A stretch of 64,000 bases of DNA from Thermoplasmata archaeon. Lineage in GTDB: Archaea > Thermoplasmatota > Thermoplasmata > Thermoplasmatales > GCA-001856825. Both the position numbers and the translations under genes were made by a program. The stretch lies in contig JAJZYT010000006.1 in the NCBI GenBank assembly GCA_021797915.1, positions 1-64,000 of the forward strand, read 5' to 3'. Positions 26,007-36,023 of the stretch are shown here, one piece after another. Below the pieces are notes generated by a model that made no database searches, was not told the DNA's origin, and worked only from the letters and a program-made list of their open reading frames with translations. Within the stretch, counting starts at the first letter, position 1; every line of letters starts with the position of its first letter.

Positions 26007-29000
26007 TCACTTGTATTTCTTGGGTATCATCTGCTCGTACCATTTCTCAGTGACCTCATCGCTCTCAGGTCTCTCCAGTTTGATATTGATTGACTGAAGG
26101 TATTTCGAAATCCTCTTCTTCGTTTCATCCCTGAGTTCGGTAGTAATGGAGAGCTTGTTTCCTGATCTCTTCCCTTTGAAGAATATAGGATCGTACCCGT
26201 CCCTTAGAAGGACCATCTTTCCCTGCGGTTTCCATCCGAGTATCAGGGAAACGTGCTCCATAGGGAGTGTCCTTGGCAATAACACAACATCCTCACTTCT
26301 TGTCGGAGGGGAGAAGCTCTCGTGCTTCCAGGTGTACATTATCTCGTCCCTGGATTTTAGTGGAAGAATTCTCTGGAATTTCCCCTGTTCCATCCCCGTT
26401 GAGAGGTAGCTCGAGATGTAATTTCCGTTCATTGATTGGCCAAGGATATTGGACAGTATCCTTCCATTGAATATACCTAGTTCTTTTGATATTCTGTCCA
26501 TTGCGGATTCGCTGTTGTCAAGAATCTGGGTGAGTTGATACCTACCTTTGTTGTCTTTGTATACTATGCACTTTTTCAACATTTCATTCAGGTAGTTCAG
26601 TGTTTGATTTATCGTAAAACAGGACCGTTCAACAATTGCTTCCCTTGAGAGAGTAGGCATTTTTCTTATAATCTCGTAGAGCTTCTTTGCATTGTCGCTG
26701 AGGGAGTTGTACTTAATCGAAGCAAGAAGTGCAACGTTCTCCTTGCTGAGATAGCCCTGGGAGCCGTCGACCAGGTAACCTTGAACTGCCAGGTTGCTCA
26801 TCACCAACTTTTCGAGATCTATGCTTCTGTCACTCTTCATCATGAGCTCAAAATTCCCCTTGTAGCCAAGTATTGAATCCAAAGCAACGACCGGATCCGA
26901 GTGCTTGTATCCATTTGTAAAGTGATGCTTCTTCACGAGGTAATGAATCATCTGCTCCTCGTCCATGGACAGGTCGTCAACGGTCGTTCCATTTACCATG
27001 AAATTTCTTACCATTGAGTAACCAATAATATCCATCTGTTCTTTTTCTGGTATCGGAAATGGAATTCTCCTGATCACCAGAGAATCGAATTTTTCTATCT
27101 TTGAAATTTCATTGACAACTTCCATTACCTGTTCAAAATTACCCGCATAATCTCCAGTGATTTCGAAAATCTCCAGGATGCCGTTCTCTGTTGCGGTCTC
27201 AATACCCAGACGAACAGCCCCGTCCTCAAGAAGGAAGAAAGTCATTCCTTCCCCTGTTTCACCCTCGATCCTCTCCCTGTTCATGAGGAAGAGCGGGTCC
27301 CTTGTGCTTATGACTGCCTTCTGTTTTGAAAACGCCAGATCGGTGTACAGGTATGTAGAGTGGCCACTGACCATCTTCTTGACGTTCAACTTTCCTATGT
27401 ATTTTCTCACCAGCACCCCGAAGGTCTGAACGATTTCTTCGATGCTGATCGGGCCGTAGGTTGAGATGAATTTCTCGAGGAGTTCTACAGGTTCCTGTGG
27501 TTCCACCTTTACGTTCACCGGTTTACCACCCTTCAGAACAACGTAGTTGTTCTTCATCAGTTTCTCGAAAGTGGTCTCCTCGATGTCCTCCACTCCGTAC
27601 CCTCCCTTCTTTATCTGATCTGTGACGTATTTGTCCTCTCTGCTGAGCTCTTCAATCCTGTTGAGTGAGACCATCTGTGGCAGGTACTTTTCGTCGAAGA
27701 ACCCCTTTATCGGCCCTGCAAAATGACCCCAAACTATGCCCTTTGAATTAATTTCCTCAGTTGAGTACCCTCTAACAGCCAGTGAATTTTCTGAGCTGGC
27801 AACGAGGTAACTATCAAAATAACTCTCACCCCTTCTCTCCAAAGACCTGTTCAACCTAATGCGTCCTATTTCTACCTCGTCTGTCGATCGTAATTTCTTC
27901 AGATCTTCTGACAGAATGTATTGCCTGTCGACCTTCGGGAAGAATCGCCCTGAAACGATCACTTTCTTGGTGGTCTGATCTTCGATAACTTCCTCAAGTT
28001 CGTTCATTTGGCCTATTCTGTCTACGATCTCGTTGAAGGTGAGAGGCCCGTTTTGCCACAACAACCAGAGCACTACTCTCTTCACAGATTCCACCTTCTC
28101 TGCCGTGTCGACTTTTCTGTTGTACCACTTCACCCTGTTCCCGTGTCTCAGGAAATAAGCGGTGTATGCTCTTTCCATCTTTCTAAGGACAATGAGCGCA
28201 GCCCCTGGATCGAGGTTGTTGTTCTTGGCGATCAAATTCGTGCTTTCTCCATCTTTGAAATCTAACTTATCCTCGCTCTCCTGCTTGAAGACTGATGCGA
28301 GATATGGTACGTTTTCCTTGAGCGTGTAGGTTGTTTTTCCCGTGAAAACGGGTACAATTTCCCCACTTGTAAGGTATTCGGAAACTGTCTTGAAGTAGTC
28401 TTCTGGAACATCCACTTTCTTGAGAGGTGAAAAGGAAACGGTCGAATAGATGTCAGCAAATCCGGCCTTGCGGAGGAATTCAATGATTCCGTTATTAGAG
28501 TCCATCAGCTGCTTTGATTCCTGGTAATTCATCAGAGATTCTATGTCCACTTCGGAGCTCCCTTCCAATCCCATCTTTGCAAGGAGAGCTTCCTGCAATT
28601 CCCGGATAATTGCACTCTTGTCCTCCATTAGCACCACATCGGTGATACCGGTGGATATTATGCCGAAACCAAACGGGCTGGGGTATCTGGTGTAATCCCT
28701 CGAAGCGACCTTTATGTCGCCGTCCCTGATGGAAGTTAGGATCTTCTCAGAGTTTCCGAGGTCCATGACTATGCCTTCTATTTCGCGGAACGTTTCCTCT
28801 ATTATCGGGAAATTTTCCATTGAAAAGAGTATGTTGAGAACCTTTTCACTTCTGAGCTGCTGTCTGGCCACAGAGACTTCTCTACCTCTGTATCTTCTAA
28901 GAACCATGAAGGAACGTGTGGCGCAGTGCCTGAATCGCTGCTTGAATAGTTCGGTGGACTTGACCGCATTTCTCAGGGAGCCTCCAATTTTTATCGTTTG

Positions 29001-31103
29001 CAACAGGTCCTGTATTTTCGTAACTTCGACCTTCCGGTTAAAGGTCAGCATGAAACCATCATCCGTGAGAGATATCCTAGAATTCACGGAGAAATTCCTT
29101 GAGATGTTGAACGCAATTATCCTGCTGAGTGCGTCGTTCACCCTCCTCCCATAAGCGAAGTGGAAAATGACTGAAAACTGTCCGGCCTTGTCAATATACC
29201 CTTCGATCAACAAACTATCGTGAGTGGGGACGCCGTAGTCCATCTGGTTTGTGATGTATGAAATGACACTCCTGACACTGTTCTCATCAGCCGCATATTC
29301 ATTCTTGAGAAATTCCTCAGCGGTTCCGTTCTTCATTCTTTCTTCAAGATTCTTTCGGAATTTTCCAACTTCAATTGAAAGGTCAAAAGTTCTGGGGAGC
29401 ATCTCTCCTACCCAGGATGGTACGGTCGGTTTCCTTCCAGAGGCGTCCTTTATGAAAACTTTATTCCCCCTCATTCGGAGGAATTCATATGTTCTGGCAC
29501 CTAGGACGAATATGTCCCCCCTGTGAAGTTTCTCAACGAACTTCTCAGACAGAGATCCAAGGTGCCTGTTATCGACTGAGAACGCGTCGTAATCAGCTTC
29601 CTCCGGAATCGTACCTGCATTTGTGAAATATATGAGTCGAGTGCTCTTCTTCCTCCCGAAGGTGTGTTCCTTCTTGTCCCACCATATCTTGGAATAAACA
29701 TTACCCTCCTCAAATCCTCCGGAGAGATAATTGAGCACGTTTAGAAAATCGCTTTCACTAAGATCCTTGTAACAGTATGTTCTCCTGACAACGTCCAGAG
29801 CCTCGCTTTCGTTCCATTTCTTCTCAAGCGATATCCCTGCAACGAACTGGCTCAGGACATCCAGCGAATACTTCGGAATCGCTATTCGATCAAGCTTCTT
29901 CAGCTTGGCTTCCTTGACCAGGACAAGTGACTCCACTAGGTCATCTATATCCATTGGAATGATCCTGCCCTTTGCAGTAGCGAAAACTGAGTGACCGGAC
30001 CTACCAACCCTCTGAAGACCTTTTGCGATACCCTTCGGAGAACCAACCTGAACCACCAGGTCAATACTTCCTATGTCTATACCAAGTTCCAGTGAAGTAG
30101 ATGAGACTGCACATTTTAGCTCGCCCTTCTTTAGTCTTTCCTCGACGTTGAAACGTGACTCTTTTGACAAGCTCGAGTGGTGGGCCTCAAGGTCAAGTAT
30201 ACCTCTTTCTATCAGTTTCGATGATACCCTTTCAGCTCCGCTTCTAGTGTTCGTGAAAACTAAGGTGGTGGTGTGTTCTTTGACCATGGCTTCGATTATG
30301 TCGTACGTCCTCTCGTTTATCTGCTCCTGAGGAGCCGAAAAGAGGTCTGAGACGGGGCAGACCACTCTCATATCCAGATTCTTGTTGGATTCGGCTTCAA
30401 CAATGTACACATCCAACTTGTCGACATTCCCGACCAAGAAACTTGCAATTTCATCTATGGGTTCGGTGGTTGCAGAAAGCCCTATTCTAGTCATGGTACC
30501 GGTTGTGTGTTGAAGGAATTCAATTATCAGACTAAGTAGCTCTCCTCTCTTGTTGGATGCGAGATCGTGGATTTCGTCGACGATCAGGAATTCAACTCTC
30601 CTGAATTTCTCCTTGAACTTCGGAGAAAACAGTGCAAGCGCAAGTGACTCGGGAGTCGTTATGAAGATGTGTGGAGGTGTCTTGTTCATCTTTTGCCTGA
30701 CATATTGGCTGGTATCGCCTGACCTCACTCCGACTCTGATCTTCGGTATGTGGATCCCTTTGCCCTCTGCGAGCTGCCTTATCTCTTCCAGGGGAACTTC
30801 CAGGTTTCTGTGAATGTCATTAGCAAGTGCCTTGAGAGGTGAAACGTATACGCAATAGATCTTATCCTCGAGCTTTCCTTCCTTCGCAAGAAGAAAAAGT
30901 TCGTTTATTGTAACAAGAAAACCGGAGAGGGTTTTCCCCGTTCCAGTTGGTGAAGAAATTAGTACATTCTTTCTCTGATGAATTAGAGGAATCCCAATCT
31001 TCTGTGCGGTAGTGGCATCGTTGTATTTAGAAGTGAACCACTCCAGCACCAAGGGATCAAGATATTGTTCCAGATTGTACTCATTATTACCTCTTATTAT
31101 CAT
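26007..31103 (-). CDS. lhr: very large Lhr-type superfamily 2 helicase
   Basis: A 1698-residue SF2 helicase. The N-terminal ~900 residues are the Lhr core: motif I SPTGTGKT (51-58), YVSPLKALANDI, motif II DEIHDLAS (176-183), GLSATTEP, TLVFTNTRSGAERV and QRVGRSGHS, then the winged helix and Lhr-specific domain. The remaining ~750 residues hold further winged-helix-like parts (for example LLWQNGPLTFNEIVDRIGQM, KLYEIIRKMPTLSREAIVER). Most archaeal Lhr proteins are cores of about 850-950 residues; this one is as long as the bacterial full-length form. Likely role: DNA repair helicase. It converges on purE without a spacer. Confidence 0.9.
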   Translation of the reverse strand: MIIRGNNEYNLEQYLDPLVLEWFTSKYNDATTAQKIGIPLIHQRKNVLISSPTGTGKTLSGFLVTINELFLLAKEGKLEDKIYCVYVSPLKALANDIHRNLEVPLEEIRQLAEGKGIHIPKIRVGVRSGDTSQYVRQKMNKTPPHIFITTPESLALALFSPKFKEKFRRVEFLIVDEIHDLASNKRGELLSLIIEFLQHTTGTMTRIGLSATTEPIDEIASFLVGNVDKLDVYIVEAESNKNLDMRVVCPVSDLFSAPQEQINERTYDIIEAMVKEHTTTLVFTNTRSGAERVSSKLIERGILDLEAHHSSLSKESRFNVEERLKKGELKCAVSSTSLELGIDIGSIDLVVQVGSPKGIAKGLQRVGRSGHSVFATAKGRIIPMDIDDLVESLVLVKEAKLKKLDRIAIPKYSLDVLSQFVAGISLEKKWNESEALDVVRRTYCYKDLSESDFLNVLNYLSGGFEEGNVYSKIWWDKKEHTFGRKKSTRLIYFTNAGTIPEEADYDAFSVDNRHLGSLSEKFVEKLHRGDIFVLGARTYEFLRMRGNKVFIKDASGRKPTVPSWVGEMLPRTFDLSIEVGKFRKNLEERMKNGTAEEFLKNEYAADENSVRSVISYITNQMDYGVPTHDSLLIEGYIDKAGQFSVIFHFAYGRRVNDALSRIIAFNISRNFSVNSRISLTDDGFMLTFNRKVEVTKIQDLLQTIKIGGSLRNAVKSTELFKQRFRHCATRSFMVLRRYRGREVSVARQQLRSEKVLNILFSMENFPIIEETFREIEGIVMDLGNSEKILTSIRDGDIKVASRDYTRYPSPFGFGIISTGITDVVLMEDKSAIIRELQEALLAKMGLEGSSEVDIESLMNYQESKQLMDSNNGIIEFLRKAGFADIYSTVSFSPLKKVDVPEDYFKTVSEYLTSGEIVPVFTGKTTYTLKENVPYLASVFKQESEDKLDFKDGESTNLIAKNNNLDPGAALIVLRKMERAYTAYFLRHGNRVKWYNRKVDTAEKVESVKRVVLWLLWQNGPLTFNEIVDRIGQMNELEEVIEDQTTKKVIVSGRFFPKVDRQYILSEDLKKLRSTDEVEIGRIRLNRSLERRGESYFDSYLVASSENSLAVRGYSTEEINSKGIVWGHFAGPIKGFFDEKYLPQMVSLNRIEELSREDKYVTDQIKKGGYGVEDIEETTFEKLMKNNYVVLKGGKPVNVKVEPQEPVELLEKFISTYGPISIEEIVQTFGVLVRKYIGKLNVKKMVSGHSTYLYTDLAFSKQKAVISTRDPLFLMNRERIEGETGEGMTFFLLEDGAVRLGIETATENGILEIFEITGDYAGNFEQVMEVVNEISKIEKFDSLVIRRIPFPIPEKEQMDIIGYSMVRNFMVNGTTVDDLSMDEEQMIHYLVKKHHFTNGYKHSDPVVALDSILGYKGNFELMMKSDRSIDLEKLVMSNLAVQGYLVDGSQGYLSKENVALLASIKYNSLSDNAKKLYEIIRKMPTLSREAIVERSCFTINQTLNYLNEMLKKCIVYKDNKGRYQLTQILDNSESAMDRISKELGIFNGRILSNILGQSMNGNYISSYLSTGMEQGKFQRILPLKSRDEIMYTWKHESFSPPTRSEDVVLLPRTLPMEHVSLILGWKPQGKMVLLRDGYDPIFFKGKRSGNKLSITTELRDETKKRISKYLQSINIKLERPESDEVTEKWYEQMIPKKYK

Positions 31104-31249
31104 TTAAATTCCTGCGTAGTGGGAAAGGTATGTTGAAAACCTATAAAAACATGTGGAACCACTTTCCAAAACAATAGTGAACCAGATCTCTGATTATTGT
31201 TACGAGATTGAGGACAGAACCAGTTTATTTTAGAATTACTAGATGCATT

Positions 31250-31920
31250 ATGGATTCTCAGTTGTTGATGAAGGTTGAGGATTATTTCACCGGAAAGTTG
31301 GTTGGACAAGAGAAGTCGTTTTCTGATGCCCTCGAGCGACAGGAGAGAGAGGGTTTCCCCTTTATCAACGTCCTACCAACTCTGGGAAAGCTGCTTTTCC
31401 TGCTTGTCAAGTTGATCAAGGAAAGGATTGTACTGGAAATCGGCACTCTTGGAGATTACGGTTCACTATGGCTTGCCAAGGCATTCCCCGAAGGGATGCA
31501 AAGTTACGAGCCTGGAAACTGACGGGAGACACGCTGAAGTTTCAATGGAGAATACTCGGAATGCTGGACTTGAGGAAAAGGTGCAGATTCTGATTGGAGG
31601 TGCAGAAGATACCCTGTCCAATTTGTCTCAAAAACAGGTGAGTACATTCGATCTTGTCTTCATAGATTCTGACAAAGAAAGGAATCCGGTTTATTTCAAA
31701 TGGACTGTAAACCACTCCCACCCCTGCTCAATCCTTGTGGTAGACAATCTGGTAAGAGATGGGTAGTGGTTGAAGGCAGCGATGGTGATCTATCAGTAAG
31801 GGGAACCAGACAGCTGGGGGGGAACTAGTCACCAAAGATCAGAGAGTGGAATCCACTGCTATACAGACTGTTAGTGGCAAAGGGTATGATGGTTTTATGG
31901 TCGTGAGAGTCAAGGGTTAG
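31250..31920 (+). pseudogene. decayed O-methyltransferase (catechol-type)
   Basis: Three pieces in three reading frames together spell a class I SAM O-methyltransferase. Piece 1 (from ATG 31250) has FSDALERQEREGFPFINVLP and VLEIGTLGDYGSLWLAKAFP. Piece 2 (from about 31510) has LETDGRHAEVSMENTRNAGL, FDLVFIDSDKERNPVYF and ILVVDNLVRDG, then a TAG. Piece 3 (about 31832-31920) has DQRVESTAIQTVSGKGYDG. Two frame changes and a premature stop, with part of the sequence after VVDNLVRDG no longer recognisable, make it a clear pseudogene. A TATA-like TTTATTTTAG still lies before the old start. Confidence 0.85.
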
Positions 31921-31944
31921 TCAGGAAATTCTCTATTTGACAGT

Positions 31945-32271
31945 TCAGAAATTATCAATGTGGAAGAGGGCCATTTTTTCAAGCAGTTCCTCTATAGAGT
32001 CCACATTCCAGAACTTCTTTTTAGAAGAGTTGACATCTATTTCAGGAACTCTCCCTGGATTCTCTGAAAACTCCACTTTGATTATTTTTCCTGAATACTT
32101 CTTGATTCCGATTATCTCAAACCCCTTGTAAACCTGCCTCTGGAGAGATAGGTAGAGAAGTATTTCGTTCCAGAGTGATTTGCTGATCATCCTCTGGTTC
32201 TCAAAATTCTCCCTTGCATATTTCATCGCGACGTTCAGGTGTATATTGCCCAGAATCCTGTCCTCCCTCAC
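31945..32271 (-). CDS. hypothetical protein, 108 aa
   Basis: A charged protein starting with GTG (MREDRILGNIHLNVAMKYAREN). It has helical N-terminal and C-terminal parts (SIEELLEKMALFHIDNF) around a beta-like middle (FEIIGIKKYSGKIIKVEF). No membrane segment or known motif. It is 67 bases downstream of lonB on the same strand and may share its transcript. I do not recognise the family. Confidence 0.6.
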   Translation of the reverse strand: MREDRILGNIHLNVAMKYARENFENQRMISKSLWNEILLYLSLQRQVYKGFEIIGIKKYSGKIIKVEFSENPGRVPEIDVNSSKKKFWNVDSIEELLEKMALFHIDNF

Positions 32272-32338
32272 TAGGGAGCAATTGTCGAAACTGTCTGGAC
32301 CAACTTCACTAAAGGAATCTAAAAAATAATAGGTGAGA

Positions 32339-34276
32339 TCAACTGGGATTGATCAACACCTGTCCCTTAGAGACCGCTAAATCAAACTTAGAAAGCAACG
32401 AATTCTTAGACTTAGTTGAAGCTAACACGAGGTTCAGCACATCGCTAATAGTCTTTACTACGTGAATCTGTATCTTGGCCTTCTGCGTCTCTTCTAGAAC
32501 TATATCGCCCCTGTTGCTCTCTGGAACAATGACGTTCTTGAATCCAGCTTCTATTGCTGCCTCAACTTTTGCAGTCACCCCTCCAACGGGAAGGACCTGC
32601 CCTCTGATTGAAAGAGAACCGGTCATTGCGAACGACTGGTCAACGGGAATTCCTTCCATCGCTGACACTACTGCGGTTGCTATTGTGATGCTTGCGGAAT
32701 CACCCTCTACTCCCTCGTAACTGCCTATAAATTGAATGTGCACATCGTGGTTCGCTATGTCCTGGCCGGTATATTTCTTGATGACAGCAGAAACGTTCTG
32801 GACAGCTTCCTTTGCGATATCGCCAAGTTTTCCGGTTGCAATTACTTTACCGCTTTCCTTTTCCTGAGCAGGTGTCACTTCAGCCGCCACTGGCATCACG
32901 ATGCCGGAATACTCAGCCATGCCAGAGCCGGCACTAAAAACAGCAAGGCCATTCACAATTCCTATAGAATATCCTTCGTTGGTGAAGGTGTTGTAGTTCT
33001 TGTAGGCCTCTATGTGCTTGTCCGCGATCTGTTGTTCGAGCGGCCTTGCCTTCAGTTTGGCCTTGATGACGTGCTCGGCGCTGACGACCGCTGCCGCAGA
33101 CTGTACGGCTAGATCTCCTGCGATTCTTATTAGGCCACCCATTTCCCTTAACCTGAGTGTGATTTTTCCTTTCCTTCCAGCTCTCTTCTGAGCTTCCCTT
33201 ATGACCTCTGCTATTGCGGTATAATCGAATGCTGGAATCTTCTTGTCTTTCAATACTTCCTGACCAACGAACCGCATCACTCTCTCCCTGTTTTCTTCAG
33301 TGTCGTCCATCATGGTGTTCATATATACTTCGTAGCCGTATCCTCTTATTCTAGACCTGAGCGCAGGGTGCATGCCTTGAAGCGCATCGAGGTTTCCTGA
33401 CGCGACCAAAATGAAGTCACACGGCACCATTTCCGTCTGTACGAGCGCTCCGGCAGATCTCTCACTCTGACCGGAAATGGTGTATTTCTTCTCTTGCATT
33501 GCAGTAAGAAGGCTCTGCTGACTCTCCATCCTTAGAGTGTTGATTTCGTCTATGAAAAGGACTCCCTTGTTTGATTTGTGGATATTTCCAGCTTCCACTC
33601 TAAGGTGAGCTGGTGTCTCAAGACCCCCAGACTGGAACGGATCGTGCCTCACGTCTCCAAGAAGTGCTCCTGCCTGAGCTCCCGTGGAGTCCACGAAAGG
33701 AGCCTTATCGTCCTTGTCGTGACCCACTAGCAGCTTTGGCACTAGAGTCTTGTCTTCCCTTGACACAGGTCCCATATTAAGAGCAATATAGAGAAATGCA
33801 GCTGCCATAATTGCGAGGAAAATTGGGGTCGAGTCAATCGTGTGGCTGCTGGGATAGTTAATGAATGCAAATATGAGACCGATTACGACTATGAAAATCA
33901 CCAGGATCCTGACACTCCTCTGTTTCTCGGTCTTCTCCTGATCTGACCTCTTCTGGTAGTCCTTGGTGATTTCTTTGCCCTTCCCCGCCGGTACGGTCAC
34001 TATCTTGGGACGATTTGCATCTTCTGGATTATGAAATACCAGGATATCTTCCAGCTCTTCCTTTGGAATGAAATCTGTCATGGATTGAGCCAGCATAGAC
34101 TTCCCTGTTCCCGGTTCTCCTATCAAAATGACGTGCCTCTTCTGCTTAGCTGCTCTCTTAATGACTTCGACACCTTGATCCTGACCTATGACCTGGTCAA
34201 CCAATCTCTCAGGTATCTTGATGTCATTTGTAGTGTTGACACCCTTAGACTTTATCCATTCTGATAATTCGTCCAT
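32339..34276 (-). CDS. lonB: membrane-anchored LonB protease
   Basis: A 645-residue archaeal Lon. AAA+ Walker A GEPGTGKS is at 53-60, two membrane helices (about 121-141 and 149-168) are inserted in the ATPase domain, Walker B LFIDEIN is at 240-246, and the C-terminal protease has the Ser527 (in GDSAS) and Lys570 (in VTAK) dyad. This is the usual membrane protease of Archaea, which have no FtsH. The gene runs divergently from folD. Confidence 0.96.
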   Translation of the reverse strand: MDELSEWIKSKGVNTTNDIKIPERLVDQVIGQDQGVEVIKRAAKQKRHVILIGEPGTGKSMLAQSMTDFIPKEELEDILVFHNPEDANRPKIVTVPAGKGKEITKDYQKRSDQEKTEKQRSVRILVIFIVVIGLIFAFINYPSSHTIDSTPIFLAIMAAAFLYIALNMGPVSREDKTLVPKLLVGHDKDDKAPFVDSTGAQAGALLGDVRHDPFQSGGLETPAHLRVEAGNIHKSNKGVLFIDEINTLRMESQQSLLTAMQEKKYTISGQSERSAGALVQTEMVPCDFILVASGNLDALQGMHPALRSRIRGYGYEVYMNTMMDDTEENRERVMRFVGQEVLKDKKIPAFDYTAIAEVIREAQKRAGRKGKITLRLREMGGLIRIAGDLAVQSAAAVVSAEHVIKAKLKARPLEQQIADKHIEAYKNYNTFTNEGYSIGIVNGLAVFSAGSGMAEYSGIVMPVAAEVTPAQEKESGKVIATGKLGDIAKEAVQNVSAVIKKYTGQDIANHDVHIQFIGSYEGVEGDSASITIATAVVSAMEGIPVDQSFAMTGSLSIRGQVLPVGGVTAKVEAAIEAGFKNVIVPESNRGDIVLEETQKAKIQIHVVKTISDVLNLVLASTKSKNSLLSKFDLAVSKGQVLINPS

Positions 34277-34374
34277 TCGGTGGTCAAGTGAAAATCCCTA
34301 ATTAAGCGTTTTGTTGTTGAAGCTGCATTTCATCCTTTCGGATGAACTTTAATCCTCAAAGCACATCCTCCCTT

Positions 34375-35181
34375 ATGATCTTGGAAGGCAGACCTATTGC
34401 CAAAGAAATGCTCCAAGAAGTTAGAGAGGGTGTTTCCGAATTCGGAAAGATCACCACGGCCTCGGTCGCTTATGAGGAAGATCAGGAATCAATAATATAT
34501 TTCAACAATATCAAGAAGAATGCCGAAAGAGTAGGAATGAACTTCACCCCCCTTGTGATCAAGGGAGAGGAATTGTTGGGGACGATAGAGAGGCTCAATA
34601 CCGATTCGACCTTAGATGCGGTAATCATCGGAAGACCATTCCCTAAGGGCATTTCCAACGAAATGGTCTCGGAGGCACTGGATCCGGACAAGGATGTCGA
34701 CTGCGTAACGTATCAGAATCTTGGACGGCTTTATTTTGGCCTAGAAAGAATAGCCCCTGCAACGCCAAAGGCTTCCCTCGACATCCTGAAACATTATGGT
34801 GTTGATTTGAAGGGAAAGAAGGTACTGGTAATAAACAGGTCAGTGACTGTCGGCAGACCACTGTCTCAGATGCTTTTGAACAGGGACGCTACCGTAACAG
34901 TAGCGCACAGCAAGACCCAGAACATGGAGGAGTTGATAGAAGAAAATGAGGTTGTATTCCTTGCTGTGGCAAGGGCGGGATACCTGAAGGCGTCCACTAT
35001 AAAGTCGAAGAAGACTGTGGTGGATATCGGGATTAACGTGGTAAATGGAAAGGTTAGAGGCGACTTCGAACTTGATGGAGAAAATGAACTGGTGGACTAC
35101 ACCCCTGTACCGGGGGGAGTCGGGACAGTTACAAGCGTCGAAATACTGAAAAATGCATTGGAACTAGTAAAGTCCAGATAA
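34375..35181 (+). CDS. folD: FolD: methylenetetrahydrofolate dehydrogenase/cyclohydrolase
   Basis: A 268-residue bifunctional C1-folate enzyme. The substrate site contains VAYEEDQESIIYFNNIKKNA where FolD usually has SYVxxK; DKDVDCV, INRSVTVGRPLSQML and DYTPVPGGVGTVTS are typical. An ATG 33 bases earlier is in frame, but a TATA-like CTTTAATCC around 34347 and the family N-terminus (MILEGRPIAKEM) favour 34375. Fits with the glyA end at the window's right edge: both work in one-carbon metabolism. Gene next to L18e. Confidence 0.92.
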   Translation: MILEGRPIAKEMLQEVREGVSEFGKITTASVAYEEDQESIIYFNNIKKNAERVGMNFTPLVIKGEELLGTIERLNTDSTLDAVIIGRPFPKGISNEMVSEALDPDKDVDCVTYQNLGRLYFGLERIAPATPKASLDILKHYGVDLKGKKVLVINRSVTVGRPLSQMLLNRDATVTVAHSKTQNMEELIEENEVVFLAVARAGYLKASTIKSKKTVVDIGINVVNGKVRGDFELDGENELVDYTPVPGGVGTVTSVEILKNALELVKSR

Positions 35182-35228
35182 CATTTATTAATAGTTATAT
35201 CATACCTTCCGACCCAGGTGCTTAACAA

Positions 35229-35585
35229 ATGGGTGTAAACGAAAAGGATGAAAGGGAAAAACTTGCGTTAGAGATGAAGAAGACTGCCTTAGATAACGAT
35301 TCAAGATTCTGGGGCGATGTGGCGACTAGGATCAGAAAGTCGAAAGACAATCTGGTCGAGGTAAATGTTGGAAAGATTTCACGTTTCGCTGCCACAGACG
35401 AGACCGTTGTAGTTCCTGGAGTAGTACTGGGTTCGGGAAGAATCGAGGAACCCGTAAAGGTGGCTGCACTGTACTTCTCAAAGTCTGCAAGGTCCAAGAT
35501 AGAAGAGGCAGGCGGAAAGGCTATTACACTCAGAGAATTGATGAGCGAGAATTCAAAAGGCACCAAAGTAAAGATAATAGGGTGA
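35229..35585 (+). CDS. rpl18e: ribosomal protein L18e
   Basis: A 118-residue large-subunit protein with RFWGDVATRIRKSKDNLVEV, VVVPGVVLGSGRI and ALYFSKSARSKIEEAGG. A TATA-like AGTTATATCATA near 35192-35203 and AGGTG before the ATG suggest that the operon starts here. In many archaea S13-S4-S11-RpoD come first; here the gene before is folD. Confidence 0.96.
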   Translation: MGVNEKDEREKLALEMKKTALDNDSRFWGDVATRIRKSKDNLVEVNVGKISRFAATDETVVVPGVVLGSGRIEEPVKVAALYFSKSARSKIEEAGGKAITLRELMSENSKGTKVKIIG

Positions 35586-35586
35586 T
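35581..35586 (+). promoter_or_regulatory. Shine-Dalgarno of L13 overlapping the L18e stop
   Basis: GGTGAT, a full match to the archaeal anti-Shine-Dalgarno, includes the TGA stop of L18e (35583-35585). It lies five bases before the ATT codon at 35592, where L13 translation seems to begin. Confidence 0.6.
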
Positions 35587-35591
35587 GTGAA

Positions 35592-36023
35592 ATTAGAATA
35601 ATTGACGGAAGCAATCTGGTACTTGGAAGGGCCTCTTCCTACCTTGCAAAGGAACTCCTGACAAAGCAAGATGAAATTATAATAGTGAACGCAGAGAAGG
35701 CAGTGGTCTCGGGCCGGAAAAGGTTCACCATTGAGCACTACAAGATGGAAAGAGACGTGGGATCTGTCAGAAAGGGACCAAGGTTCCCCAAGGAGGCGGA
35801 CCGAATATTCAGGAGGACGGTCAGAGGAATGCTACCAATGAAGAGTTCAAAAGGGATATCGGCATTCAAGAGACTCAGTGTCTACATCGGGGTACCCAAA
35901 GAGTTCACCGGAAAAGAAATTGAAAAATTGGAAGGATTTCAGAACAAACATGTTGCGAATGTCATAACGTTGTATGATGTTTGCAAAGAATTGGGATCAA
36001 AAGTGATTGTAGATGGTAATTGA
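35592..36023 (+). CDS. rpl13: ribosomal protein L13 with a non-standard start
   Basis: A 143-residue L13. The conserved N-terminus [20 protein letters not shown], then [27 protein letters not shown] and YIGVPKEF are all present. But in frame with this N-terminus there is no ATG, GTG or TTG: the codons after the L18e stop are TGT GAA ATT AGA ATA ATT. The first standard start would be GTG at 35685, losing 31 conserved residues. The ATT at 35592 is well placed behind GGTGAT. A single missing A in GTGAAA would restore GTG AAA ATT. Overlaps S9 by 11 bases. Confidence 0.88.
   Translation: MRIIDGSNLVLGRASSYLAKELLTKQDEIIIVNAEKAVVSGRKRFTIEHYKMERDVGSVRKGPRFPKEADRIFRRTVRGMLPMKSSKGISAFKRLSVYIGVPKEFTGKEIEKLEGFQNKHVANVITLYDVCKELGSKVIVDGN

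Noticed and set aside
35685-36023. L13 starting at the first standard start codon (GTG 35685)
   Set aside because: It would lose 31 conserved N-terminal residues that are plainly encoded upstream in the same frame.
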